Origin: Dipteris shenzhenensis
Taxonomy: Eukaryota; Polypodiophyta; Polypodiopsida; Gleicheniales
Assembly (NCBI GenBank): GCA_047967505.1
Contig: CM106539.1
Length of the DNA: 64,000 nucleotides
Strand: one strand, 5' to 3'
Shown: in pieces, positions 33,230 to 43,567 of the stretch
Numbering within the stretch: position 1 is the stretch's first letter
Layout: each line of letters begins with the position of its first letter
Translations under genes and position numbers: made by a program
Notes under the pieces: generated by a model
Seen by the model: the letters and a program-made list of their open reading frames with translations, nothing else
The model's database searches: none
What the model was told of the DNA's origin: nothing

Positions 33230-35052
33230 ATGGAGCATATAAGGCTTGGTTATGATGCAAACTCAGAGTCTGAGCCAGAGCCACAGATAAGGGGAGCACA
33301 CCCCAGAATAAGAGTGCATGATGCAGCCCATGAAGGGCAGAATGTTCAAGTTGATGCATTGGGGCAGCCAGCTCCACAAGTGCAAAATCCTGTGGGTACA
33401 GTTGCATTGGGTGTTGACCCAAGTGTACAGCCAAATGCTATAGGAGTAATGCAAACATAGATGGCTTCTGTGTTGCAAGTTTTGACTCAGCTCACTCAGA
33501 GCTTTGCTGAGATTGTGCATAATCCAGCTTTGATGCCGAGGGCAGAGGCACAACCCATTCAGGGTCCACAGATGCATGTGGGACAGCCACTACCAGAGCC
33601 ACCAACACCAGTGGTACATCCACTATCAGAGCCATTGACACCAGTGGTACAGCCACTTGCAGTTCCAGAGAGGCAGGGTGGGAATAAGCATGGTAGCAAT
33701 GCTCAGAATGTGCAGCAAGGGCAGCAAGCCCAACCACAGTATGTGGTTCAGCCTACACACTTTGGAGGTGGATCCATATTTCAGGCCATGACCTCACATC
33801 CAGCCCCAAATTCTTTGTATGCCAATGTGGGGATACAGCCTGGACTGCAGGGAGGCAGTCCCACGATGTCACACACTCAGCTAGTACCACCTGTGCCTCC
33901 AAACCTAGTTGTGGGGGGTGTTCTTCAAGCTCCAGAAGGACCCCAAGGACAGCAGCCTCTTTATTTGCAGCCCCCTGGCTATGATCAGTTGGAGCCTAGG
34001 CTCAAGATGAAAGATTACAAGGAAGGGGGGGCAGCAGTGAAGTTTGAGACCTTCAATGGTGATGCAAATAGGATGAAGGCTCTTACTTTCTTACAGCAAT
34101 TTGACTTGGCTTTTGTTGGAGGATACTTCAGGGAGTCCTCGAAAATCAGGAAGGCAGCCACATTCCTTAAGGGTAATGCCATGCAGTGGTGGTCTAACCT
34201 TCTGCTTCAGGGCCAAACACCTGCTACATGGGTTGAATTTAAAAAAGCATTCTCAGCCACATGGCTCACCACTACTTTTGAAGTGGATGTCATGACTCAG
34301 TGGCACAACTTGAATGCTAGGGGATGCAGAAGGACCCCAAGGACAGCAGCCTCTTTATTTGCAGCCCTTCAATGGTCATGCAGATAGGATGAAGGCTCTT
34401 ACTTTCTTACAGCAATTTGACTTGGCTTTTGCTGGAGGATACTTCAGGGAGTCCTCGAAAATCAGGAAGGCAGCCACATTCCTTAAGGGTAATGCCATGC
34501 AGTGGTGGTCTAACCTTTTGCTTCAGGGCCAAACACTTGCTACATGGGTTGAATTTAAAAAGGCATTCTCAGCCACATGGCTCACCACTACTTTTGAAGT
34601 GGATGTCATGACTCAGTGGCATAACTTGAATGCTAGGGAATGCAGGAATCTAGAAGATTACAACAAGAAGTTTTGGGATGCGCTTCTACCTGTGAGCTCT
34701 TACAGAACAGTCCCCATTTCAGAGCAAGCTGAAAAGTATTGTTGTGGGCTTCCCAAAGAGTTGAGGGACTATTGCACCCAGACACACATTTCCAGCATGT
34801 CACAGTTGATAGAGAATGCCAACACAGCTTACTCACTCATGCAGGGCAGAGTCTCAGGTTTCAAAAGCAGCTTCAAGGAGGAGCCAAGGGAACCATAGCA
34901 AGCTGGAAAACTCCCTCTTAAATCAAACTTTGTGGCAGGGCAAAGGAGAAAACAGCAGCCCTCTTCTCTCACTCCTGAAGAGAGGAACAAGTTGTTTGCT
35001 GAAGGGAGGTGTTTTCTCTGCAAAGAGACGGGTCATAGGGCAGTAGATTGTC
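33230..35052 (+). pseudogene. Chromovirus gag with internal duplication
   Basis: The frame opens at ATG 33230 and has an in-frame TAG at 33458-33460. It then continues through a long proline/glutamine-rich N-terminal region to a retrotransposon Gag domain (KALTFLQQFDLAF, FLKGNAMQWWSNLL, WVEFKKAFSATW). At 34328 a block of about 390 bp (33934-34327) starts again with an internal deletion of about 80 bp, repeating the Gag core and shifting the frame. The second copy continues into the rest of Gag (NLEDYNKKFWDALL, EKYCCGLPKELRDY). It ends with a CCHC zinc knuckle, CFLCKETGHRAVDC, at about 35011-35052. Gag would package the RNA in a virus-like particle; this copy cannot make an intact product. Confidence 0.88.
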
Positions 35053-35066
35053 CTAACAAGAAGAGG

Positions 35067-35288
35067 AAAGAACCTGCAGCATTCGGGCTGACACTAATCA
35101 AGGCAATAGAGAGGACCCCAGGGGCAAGAAACCCAAGCCGAGTGCTGGCCATATACCTGACATCATTGGGGGTGAGCAAAGAACCTGCAGCATTCGGGCT
35201 GACACTAATCAAGGCAATAGAGAGGACCCCAGGGGCAAGAAACCCAAGCCGAGTGCTGGCCATATACTTGACATCATTGGGGGTGAGC
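35067..35288 (+). repeat. In-frame 111-bp tandem duplication after the gag knuckle
   Basis: Two 111-bp units (35067-35177, 35178-35288) are almost identical. They encode the same 37 residues twice (KEPAAFGLTLIKAIERTPGA...), keeping the frame. Confidence 0.97.
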
Positions 35289-35308
35289 ATGATGAGAAGA
35301 AGACATAG

Positions 35309-36228
35309 ATGTGCAGAGCATGGGGCAAGCTACGGGATCAGCAGTGTCTGTACTTCTTTGATTTAGGAGCCAAAGCAATTTCATTACTCCTGAACTTGCA
35401 GCTTAGTTGGGTCTTCGACCAGAGGAGATTAGTCCTCTTTGTGAGGCCAACATGGCTAATCCGGAGCTTAGTACCCTTGTCACTCCTATCATAGGGAAGC
35501 TACGGATTCACATTCAGGGATATGTGGACTATGAGGATTTTTATGTGATGCCTTTATCTGAGTGTGATGTTTTGTTGGGGATGCCTTGGATGTACCGTGT
35601 GCATGCTATCATAGATACACATGATAAGAAGCTTACCTTGACTTATAGGGGTAAAACCCAAGTCATAGATGTAAACTCGAAGGGAGAATCAGTCCCAGTT
35701 GTATCTGCTTCGGCGATTTCTTCTGTAATGAAAAAGCATCTTTCAGCGTATTTGATTTCTGTCAAAGAAAAAGAACCAGTTGAGGATAACTCTAACTTTT
35801 CCAAGCTGGAAAAACAGCAAACTGAGTTTTTATTTCAGTTTCAAGATTGTTTTTCAAATGAACTCCCAGAGGAGTTACCTCCTAAGAGGCCAGAAGATCA
35901 TACCATTGATATCATTCCTGGCAGTTCTCCACCTAACCGACCACCATACAGGGTGAGTGCGGCACAGCAGGAGGAGATCATGTGTCAGGTGAATGAATTG
36001 TTACAGAAGGGGTTGATTCAGCCAAGCTCTTCTCCATATTGTTCTCCCGTCCTACTTGTGCAGAAGAAGGATGGATCTTGGAGAATGTGTATTGACTACA
36101 GGGCTTTGAAGAAGATCTCAATCAAGAATCGATTTCCTATTCCACGCATTGATAACATCTTGGATCGATTAGAGGGATCAGCCATCTTCAGTCTCATTGA
36201 CTTGAAGAGTGGTTACCGTCAGATATGA
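35309..36228 (+). pseudogene. Chromovirus protease and first part of reverse transcriptase
   Basis: The protease region carries FDLGAKAIS at about 35358-35385, with D-L-G-A where active retropepsins have D-S/T-G-A. A frameshift and a TAG at 35404-35406 follow. The next open frame gives the rest of protease (CDVLLGMPWM), the linker and the RT fingers (PPYRVSAAQQEE, LIQPSSSPYCSPVLLVQKKD, WRMCIDYRALKK, FPIPRIDNILDRL, FSLIDLKSGYRQI). It stops at TGA 36226-36228 in the middle of RT. Protease would cut the polyprotein, and RT copies the RNA genome. The stop and frameshift make this copy inactive. Confidence 0.9.
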
Positions 36229-36825
36229 ATCAGGCCCGAAGATGTACATAAGACTGCCTTCAGGACCACTTTTGGGGTTTATGAGTTTCTTGTCATGCCA
36301 TTTGGTTTGACTAATGCTCTTGCTATCTTGAATCGCATGATAGATCGCATTTTCAGAGAGCATAAGAAGTTTGTGGGTACATTCTTTGATGACATTATTG
36401 TGCACTCGAAAGATGAAGAGGAGCATAGGCAACACTTGGCAGTTGTATTTGCAGAACTCAGGAAACACAATTTGCTGGTCAACACAAAGAAGTGTGAGTT
36501 CTTTATGCCAGAGATACATTTCCTGGGACACATCATCTCACGAGATGGAGTGAGGATGGACCCTACCAAGATAGAGGCAATCAAGAATTTGCCTCCATTG
36601 AAGAACCTACATGAAGTCCGTAGTTTTCTTGGCTTGTGTTCATACTACAGGCGCTTCACTCGCTATTTTGCTGAGATAGCTTCACCCTTACATGCTTTGC
36701 AGAAGAAGGAAGTGCCTTTCCGTTGGGGGAAGAAAGAAATTGCAGCATTCAATGAGCTGAAAGGAAAGCTATGCTCTGATCTTGTCATCATTTTGCCAGA
36801 CTTGCGAAAGCCTTTTGTTCTTTAA
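36229..36825 (+). pseudogene. Chromovirus reverse transcriptase palm and thumb
   Basis: In the same frame as the preceding part, it encodes TAFRTTFGVYEFLVMPFGLT, then the catalytic box FFDDIIVHS (36388-36414), then FLGHIISRDGVRMDP, RSFLGLCSYYRRF and the tether to RNase H. The frame ends at TAA 36823-36825, just before the RNase H start CDASG. The FxDD box is intact, so the damage is limited to the flanking stops. Confidence 0.92.
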
Positions 36826-37190
36826 TGTGATGCAAGTGGCAATAGTGTTGGTGGAGTACTTATGCAGGAAGGCAGAGTGGTTGCATATGAGAGCATGCTG
36901 CTCCGAGATGCTGAACACAACATGAATGTATATGAGCAAGAGTTGGTAGCTGTAATTCATGCTCTTACTGTGTGGAAGCACTATCTTTTGGGTGCTGATT
37001 TTTATGTGCAAACTGATCATCAATCGCTGCGATACTTTCTCACTCAGAGAAAGTTGTCAGAGAAGCACATGAGATGGGCAAACTTCCTCTCCATTTTCGG
37101 ATTGTACATGTGGCTGGAAAGAAAAATGTAGTGGCTGATGCACTTTCCAGAAGGCCACGTACGGAAGCTATGTCCAAGAAACCATAGGTA
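36826..37190 (+). pseudogene. Chromovirus RNase H
   Basis: Encodes CDASGNSVGGVLMQEGRVVA, YEQELVAVIHAL, WKHYLLGADFYVQTDHQSL and RWANFLSIFG, the conserved blocks of the Ty3/gypsy RNase H. A frameshift near 37100 follows. The next frame continues with HVAGKKNVVADALSRRP, the usual link to integrase. The domain removes template RNA during cDNA synthesis. Confidence 0.9.
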
Positions 37191-37199
37191 TCTGCAGTT

Positions 37200-38330
37200 A
37201 CCATTGCTTATCACAATGAGCTTGATGCCATGAAGGAGCAATATGCTACAGATGATGCTTTTGCACGTATTTATGATCAGCTTATGGAGGGAAATTGGCA
37301 TGATCATTATACACTTAAGGACGGATTTATGATGATGCATGGAAAGCTGTGTGTAACACAGCCATTGAGGCATAAGGTGCTCATTGAAAGTTATAAAGGA
37401 TGTTGAAGCTTATGTCAGGACATGCATCACTTGTCAAAAGGTGAAGTATGACAGGCAGAAACAGCCCGGTTTACTTCAGCCTTTACCTATAGACCATGGT
37501 AGAGTATCGCCATGGATTTTGTTTTTGATCTCCCTCACACTCCTTTTGGTCATGATGGCATATGGACCATAATTTGCAGATTCAGCAAGATGGCTCATTT
37601 CATCTAGTAAGGAAGAAGATTACTTCTGAGCAGATGGCAAAGGAGTTCTTGAAATCTGTTTTCAAGTACCATGGGATGCCTGAGTCTATCGTGAGCGATA
37701 GAGATCCACGATTGACCACCATGTTCTGGAGAGGTTTGTTTGACGACATGGGTACCTCACTGCTGGTTTCATCTTCTTATCATCCACAGTCTGATGGTCA
37801 ATCAGAAGAGGCAAATTCTACAGCTTTGGATTTGCTGCATTGTTATGTGTCTAAGCACAAAGCAAAGTGGGAACAGTATTTGCCACTGATTGAGTATGCA
37901 TACAACAATACAGTGCACTCTTCCACAGGTAAGGCACCGTTTGAAATAGTGAAAGGAGCGAGAAAGTTCCTCCTATCTTGCATACAAAGGAGAAGATTTT
38001 TGGGCAGATGAGTATGTGGAGGACTTGCGGGCAGCCTATGAAAAGGTTAAGTATGCCCTCCAATGCAGCCAGGACAAGCAGAAAAGAGTTGTGGATAAGC
38101 ATCGCAGGAGCTTGGTCTTCATAGAAGGTGATTGGGTGTTGCTGCGTTTTCTGAAGGCACGCCTCAGGAACAAGAAAGGGAAGGTAAAGCTGTACACCAA
38201 GCTGAAGATGAGGTACTACGGCCCCGTTCAAGTTCTTGAGAAGATCAATGAGGTAGCTTACATGTTGAAGTTACCTGAGCAGTGGACCACCACAATGCTT
38301 TCCATGTTAGCTTTTTGAATCCTTCTCATG
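37200..38330 (+). pseudogene. Chromovirus integrase, several frames
   Basis: Pieces in order are part of the HHCC zinc domain (VEAYVRTCITCQKVKYDRQ, 37393-37449), the core start FVFDLPHTPFGHDGIWT, the second catalytic segment MPESIVSDRDPRLT, and YHPQSDGQSEEAN with LLHCYVSKHKAKWEQYLPL. The C-terminal part follows (KRVVDKHRRSLVFIEGDWVL, KMRYYGPVQVLEKINEVAYM). Frameshifts near 37380, 37560 and 38000 separate the frames. Integrase inserts the cDNA into the genome; it is non-functional here. Confidence 0.88.
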
Positions 38331-38689
38331 GAGAAGTGCCACAAGATATGCCTGTTGAAGAGCAACTTGAAGTTGATGAGCAAGATGAGGTCTTGATTCC
38401 TGAGTAGATTGTGGCACATAAGGATCGAAAGGTTAATGGTAGAGTTGCCAGTCGCTATCGAGTAAAGTGCAAAAACTATCTTGCGAACGATGCGATCTGG
38501 ATGGAAGAGTGTGAATTGGTAGATTCACCTCAGGTTTTACAGTTCTACCTTGAGGCATTCGGTCTCGAGCCTACTGCGATAGCGACTCATGCCGGGTCAG
38601 CAGAGCACATGTCTGGAGCATTACCGGGTGCTTATGGGGGGGGTAGCACCTCTGCACCCACAGTGCATACAGGCTCACATGATATCTAG
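38331..38689 (+). pseudogene. Integrase C-terminal chromodomain-like region
   Basis: After a TAG near 38405 the frame carries IVAHKDRKVNGRVASRYRVK, NYLANDAIWMEECEL and QVLQFYLEAFG. This matches the variant chromodomain at the C-terminus of plant chromovirus integrases, which targets insertion to heterochromatin. Aromatic-cage residues are only partly visible, as is usual for this group. Confidence 0.7.
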
Positions 38690-40424
38690 AGGTCGCTTGG
38701 TGACACTGCGGTTTCACCTGAGGCACTGATGTTGAGAGTGTTTCTACCGTGAGACTTCTATGATGAGTGATCATGACACTCCAGTTGGTTGATACACTAC
38801 CATACGAATGGATCTGCAGTCCTGTTGTATGTACATTGTATTTTTGGTACTTCATGCGATGTTGTACTATTGATTATGGGCTGTTTATGCCTATTGTGAC
38901 ACCCTTTCCTATTTGCTGTAATTTTGGGACAGCAAACAAGATAGTTTGCTGTTTCAAGAGGGGGTATGTCACGGGGACGTGGTGGTGATGGTGAAGTGTT
39001 TAAACAAACTGTCATTGAATTTAGCCTAGGGTACTAGGCTAGGGGCCTTAGTTAATGCCCAAAAGGTACCTATGATTTCATGTGCAATAAGTGCAACTCC
39101 TGGTGCTGTTAGAGTGGTTTCAATTTCTAAGGTCATTGGTTTGGTTCACTAGGGTCATTCTTTAAAAACTGACCCCCTAGAGATCCTACAAACTAGGGTC
39201 ATTGGTTCCCAAGCATTAGGGTCATGGTGTGCCATCTAACCCCCTAGAGGCATTAAAATCCCATGCCTCATTTTGTACATGTGTTTGCATGTGGCTTCTC
39301 TGCTTGCCTTATGGCACCTAGGCGTCACCCCTGGAAGCCCCTGGAGCCCTTCCTTTCCCTTCCTTGCTGATTTGAGACTTCTCCCCTACCAGGGCAGCTT
39401 CATTCTCAACATGGCGGATTTCTGCAGCTCTCCTCTTGCTGGCTGAAGTGGATTTTTAAGCTTTCTTCATGACAGTTCTCCTCCCCTTGGTGTTCTTTGC
39501 TGTTGGCATGCTTCGTGGACCTGGACGCCTCCATTTTGGGCCACTTTTGAAGCTTTTCTCGACTTTCTTCGCGACAAAAGTCTTCCTTTCTGAATTCTGA
39601 AGTCATAATCTTGGAAGCCTCTCTTCGTGCTCCTGCTTGGTGCAAGGCACACTGGAAACAGAGTTGCTGGTGGGCTGAAAACTCCATTTTGGAGGACACA
39701 TTTATGGCGGATTTGCTACAGCTTGCTGGACGCTCTCTTTTCTGATACTTTCTGGTGCTGGAAGACACTCATAGGCAGCTCCCTCCTACCAGAGTTTGCT
39801 GTCCGCTACTCAACCTACTTCTGGAGCTGTTTCGGGCTTAAACAGGCTCTTTCTGTTGGCTGAATTCTCATCTTCTCTTTCTACTCTATGCTACTGCCAT
39901 TCCTACTGAGTTCTTGCTAGGATGGATGCCTTGCCGTTGGCCCAGAAGAGGATTGGGGCACTGGTTGTGATACTCTCTTACTGGGGGTACCTCGGCTAGC
40001 CTTGGGCTCAGTAATGGCGTGGATATGTGTGAATGCATTGCTTGGCATGCTGTCAGATTGGTCTACTTGTGATATGCATGAGTTTTGAAAGGAACCAAAG
40101 GAATAGCACTGGGAGTTGGTCACTAGCACTGCCACGGGTTGGCATTGTACTGGGTTGCACCTGTGGGTGAGCTCTTGAAGGGAGCCCCTTTGTATTTTGA
40201 GCTAACCAGTAATTAAATAAATACTGCAAGGGGTGCCAAGTGTTGGGGCCAACAGTTGTCTTTCTTTACGCTTCTGAGTAGGGGCATTGTAGCCTCCCTT
40301 GTCTTAAATGGTTCCATGATGCTATGCAGTGAAGTTTTATGCTCTGAGTTTTGTTTGTGGACAAAGGCAATCTTTCAAGTTGGCTGTATTTTCAGTTTTG
40401 TGAGATAGTAGAGACAGTTGCACT

Positions 40425-40707
40425 TGTTGGAATATGGAAGCAAGAACTAGAAACTAGAACTGAAATAACAAGATTGAAAGACAAGAAATACCTTGAGAAG
40501 AGTGTAGACAAGACACAAGCTAGACTGATAGATTGCAATGATGTGACCCATGAATATATGGGCCAAAGTACAAGATATAAAGCAAGAGTGCTTATGGGAT
40601 AATTGTAGAAGTGCCACATGGCACACACTCAAGACATAAAGACTAGACTAGACTTAGACAAATGTAGACTAGGAAATAGTACACTTAGTGTGCACTTATC
40701 TCCAACA
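40425..40707 (-). repeat. Gag-only element, 3' LTR (283 bp)
   Basis: Left LTR, the 3' one in the element's orientation. It starts TGTTGGAATATGG and ends CTCCAACA on the plus strand. Confidence 0.95.
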
Positions 40708-41029
40708 CCCTCCTTAAGTGGACACTAGGAGTAAGACAGAAAGACAAGACTAGAAGACAGACATAAAGACTGATAGACTGAGAGACAAGATAGAAGACAT
40801 GACAGACAAAGATCCTGAGACACCCCTCCTCAAGTGATATCCTCATATGGGTCCACAAGGGTAGGGACAAGATGGATCTAAAACAAAACATAGTCAGATT
40901 AAAAGACAGATAGATTGATAAGACTAGATAGACAGAAGACTGACTGTAGTCAAACAGAAAGACCAAGACACTAGAACCCCTTGACCTACATCATCGGTGG
41001 TCAAGGTGGTAGACAAGACATAGAAGTAA

Positions 41030-41863
41030 TCAGAAAGCCCACTTCTCATCATATGAGGAAGGAACAGCAGGATCTGTTGATGGAGATGCTGCAGCAACAT
41101 GGGCTGAGGTAGATGCAGGGGCTGATGTAGAGGGTTTGGAGTAGCAGTCCCTCTCCCGGTGATTATCACGGCCACAAATGGTGCATGGATGAGCCTTGAA
41201 ATAGTCCTTCTCCATATGATTAGTTTTGCCACAATGGGTGCAAGGCTTTCTTACCTTAGAACTTCCTTTTTTTGCTAAAAATGCAGTGTCAGTTACCTTT
41301 CGTTGTTGAGTTCTTTCTTCCTCTTGGAGAGCATTGATGATACCCTCAAGAGAAGGATTATTATGATACTTGAAGGTAGTGACAAGAGTAGCATAGGTGT
41401 CAGGTAAGCTTTTGAGAAGCACAGCAATAGCAATATCTTCGGAGATGGGAGACTTGACTGACGCAAGCTGAACCATAAGACTGCGAAGATAATTGACATG
41501 AGAGGCTATAGTAGCTCCTTCCTGCATATGTAGATCAAAGAATGAGATCATAAGTGCAATCTTAGAGTTTTTAGATCGGGGTCCAAAAAGGGTATCCAAA
41601 GTGATTCATGCTTGAGGAGCAGACTGTATGTCAGAGATGTGATGAATGTAATCATCTCCAAGGCGGAGCAATATGATAGCATAGGCTTTGTCGTTCTTGG
41701 CAGTGACAACTTGCTCAGTGTCGGGACCTTCGGGAGCAGCACGGTGAACAATGTCCCAAAGACCTTCTTTCATAAGATGGCACTTGATTTTGATTTGCCA
41801 AGTATGAAAGTTGGACCCATTGAATTTGTCGACAGATATGAGAGAATGAGAGGAAGATGCCAT
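41030..41863 (-). pseudogene. Copia-type gag with two zinc knuckles, one in-frame stop
   Basis: The frame opens MASSSHSLISVDKFNGSNFH, the usual start of copia Gag (KFNGSNFHTWQIKIKCHL). It continues through the UBN2-type core (LKSLPDTYATLVTTF, ALQEEERTQQRK) to two knuckles, CTHCGKTNHMEKDY (last cysteine replaced by tyrosine) and CTICGRDNHRERDC, and ends in DEKWAF. A single TGA at 41606-41608 interrupts an otherwise open 278-codon frame. Gag would form the particle; such elements are thought to borrow the other enzymes from related copia elements. No frame follows gag before the 3' LTR. Confidence 0.9.
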
Positions 41864-42090
41864 GTGGGAAGGTCTTACCTCTTGCTAGGATGCAAGGGCA
41901 GTGTCTATTCCCTTACAATATTGCAGAAATAAATGAAAGGAGAGATCCAAGAAGCCAGTTCTCTCACCACTTTGTCAAGGCCATAGCATATGACAGCCCA
42001 TCGAAGCAGGAGGAACTAGCAAAAGAGAGAAACTGCTCAACAAATTGAAAGAGGCGAAGTACAGTACCTTAATCCCAAGCAGAGGCAGAG

Positions 42091-42600
42091 GTGCAAAAAG
42101 GGGCGCAGATCTCCGTGAAGATGGAGCAGATCTCGAACAGCAGCTGGAGAAGTGCGGCATGTGCAGGTACGGATTCTGTACAGTCGTACGGACTGTACGG
42201 ACAGCGGAGTACGGAGTACGGACGACAAGGTATGGCAAGCGAATCTGCACGGCGCTGTACGGAGTACGGATGCCGAGGTACGGCGAGCAGATCTGCACGG
42301 CACAGATCTGTACGGACACTCTCGTACGTTGATGCAGGAGCGACAGCAGGAGCGGGAGCTGATGGGCGCAGATCTGTGGCTGAACTGCGCAGATCTGGCG
42401 CTCAGATCTGGCAGAAATGGTGCGCAGGTCTGGAGCGGAGATCTGGCGCAGATGTGGAGCGGAAATATACAGATCTGGCGCGCAGATTTGGCGCGCAATG
42501 GCGGGGCAGAAAGAGGCGGGCAGATCTGCAGCGGGGGAGAAATCTGAGAAGAGGGGCAGATCTGCAGCGGGGGAGAGACCTGAGAAGAGGCAGACTGAGG
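42091..42600 (-). repeat. 5' leader with AGATCT palindromes and TACGGA repeats
   Basis: In the untranslated leader of the gag-only element there are 11 AGATCT hexamers, mostly in a CAGATCTG context. Between 42170 and 42330 GTACGGA-type repeats cluster. GC content is clearly above the surroundings. The open frames through it on both strands are by-products of the repeats. Confidence 0.9.
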
Positions 42601-42634
42601 GGAGAGAAGAGGGATCAACCTAGCTCTGATACCA

Positions 42635-42917
42635 TGTTGGAATATGGAAGCAAGAACTAGAAACTAGAAATGAAATAACAAGATTGAAAGACAAGAAATA
42701 CCTTGAGAAGAGTGTAGACAAGACACAAGCTAGAGTGATAGATTGCAATGATGTGACCCATGAATATATGGGCCAAAGTACAAGACATAAAGCAAGAGTG
42801 CTTATGGGATAATTGTAGAAGTGCCACATGGCACACACTCAAGACATAAAGACTAGACTAGACTTAGACAAATGTAGACTAGGAAATAGTACACTTAGTG
42901 TGCACTTATCTGCAACA
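42635..42917 (-). repeat. Gag-only element, 5' LTR (283 bp)
   Basis: Right LTR, the 5' one in the element's orientation. The initiator-tRNA primer site lies immediately to its left (42620-42634 on the plus strand as GCTCTGATACCA). Confidence 0.95.
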
Positions 42918-42989
42918 GCACTGCCCTTTGTGATCAAAGGCCGGTTACAGAGGCAGTAGTTGTCGAGCCCTGCAGTCATAATACAGACC

Positions 42990-43567
42990 GTTGTGAATGG
43001 GTTGCATTGACTTGTCACAGTCTTTGCCTTGGCTATGTTTTGCCCATGCTTTGGCTTCGCCATTTGGCCTTGAAGAAATTTTAGGCTATGAATTCAGGTT
43101 CTATTCTGACATGAAGTCCAGCAAAACAAGCATAGATTGCAAAGATCAAATCGGGGGAGTTGGCAGGCTTACCACCCAGCCATAGATCAAGTATGAAGGA
43201 TCAGCCTTCTGATTGGTATACACTATCACTTAATTTCCACTAGGTGGCAATGCATAGCTGGTGCAAATCAGCTCTTGTAGTAGGCTTGTATTTAGCATCT
43301 CTTGATCAATCCAGACGAGGCTCCTCATAAGTCCAGCATCTGCCCATTTTTTTCAATTCTGTGCTTCAGCATTGCATTACTCTGGCATGAAAGTGTCAAT
43401 CTTTCTTGCGGACAACCAATGCATCAATAAGGAACCATAGTTAAAATCTCTCAAACTGGAACTATCCCGGCCTGGCCTCTGAAATGCTGCACGAAGTGAG
43501 GGTTTGCCTCTTTATCTGAAATGAAACTTAGGCAGAAGTTGTTGAGCCCTGCAGTCATAATACAGAC
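42990..43567 (+). repeat. Tandem unit B
   Basis: Complete second copy of the unit that begins at 31978. It starts GTTGTGAATGGGTTGC and ends GCAGTCATAATACAGAC, directly after the end of unit A at 42989. It has small indels relative to A, including 38 extra bases near 43090-43130. Confidence 0.88.

Larger units (their letters stand above)
40425..42917 (-). mobile_element. Non-autonomous gag-only copia-type element (TR-GAG-like)
   Basis: Two LTRs of exactly 283 bp (40425-40707 and 42635-42917, TGTTGG...CAACA) enclose 1.9 kb. GCACT flanks both ends (40420-40424, 42918-42922). Next to the right LTR, minus strand, is TGGTATCAGAGCTAGG, a primer site for initiator-methionine tRNA. Next to the left LTR is the polypurine tract AAGGAGGG. 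The only coding region is a gag; no protease, integrase, RT or RNase H is present. This is the layout described for terminal-repeat retrotransposons with a GAG domain. The LTRs differ at about four sites by eye, so the insertion is fairly young and postdates the host chromovirus. Confidence 0.92.
32501..42949 (+). mobile_element. Ty3/gypsy chromovirus, full length but decayed, with nested element
   Basis: The element runs from TGTCACGGGG to GGTTACA and is flanked by GAGGC duplications (32496-32500 and 42950-42954). Order is 5' LTR, primer site, gag with a CCHC knuckle, protease, RT, RNase H, integrase with a C-terminal chromodomain-like region, polypurine tract, 3' LTR. RT before integrase is the Ty3/gypsy order. 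The reading frame is broken by stops, frameshifts and two internal duplications, so it is not autonomous now. A 2.5-kb copia-type element sits inside the 3' LTR. The 5' LTR is about 860 bp shorter than the 3' LTR without its insert, because of an internal deletion. Confidence 0.93.
38967..42949 (+). repeat. Chromovirus 3' LTR, interrupted by a nested element
   Basis: Starts TGTCACGGGGACG right after the polypurine tract AAGAGGGGGTA and ends GGTTACA. Without the nested element and its duplicated GCACT it is about 1,485 bp. The part 39550-40400 is absent from the 5' LTR. The minus-strand frames at 39406-39768 are shadows. Confidence 0.88.

Noticed and set aside
42037-42660. Several overlapping open frames on both strands in the leader of the gag-only element
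   Set aside because: Caused by AGATCT and TACGGA repeats; they overlap each other and show no domain.
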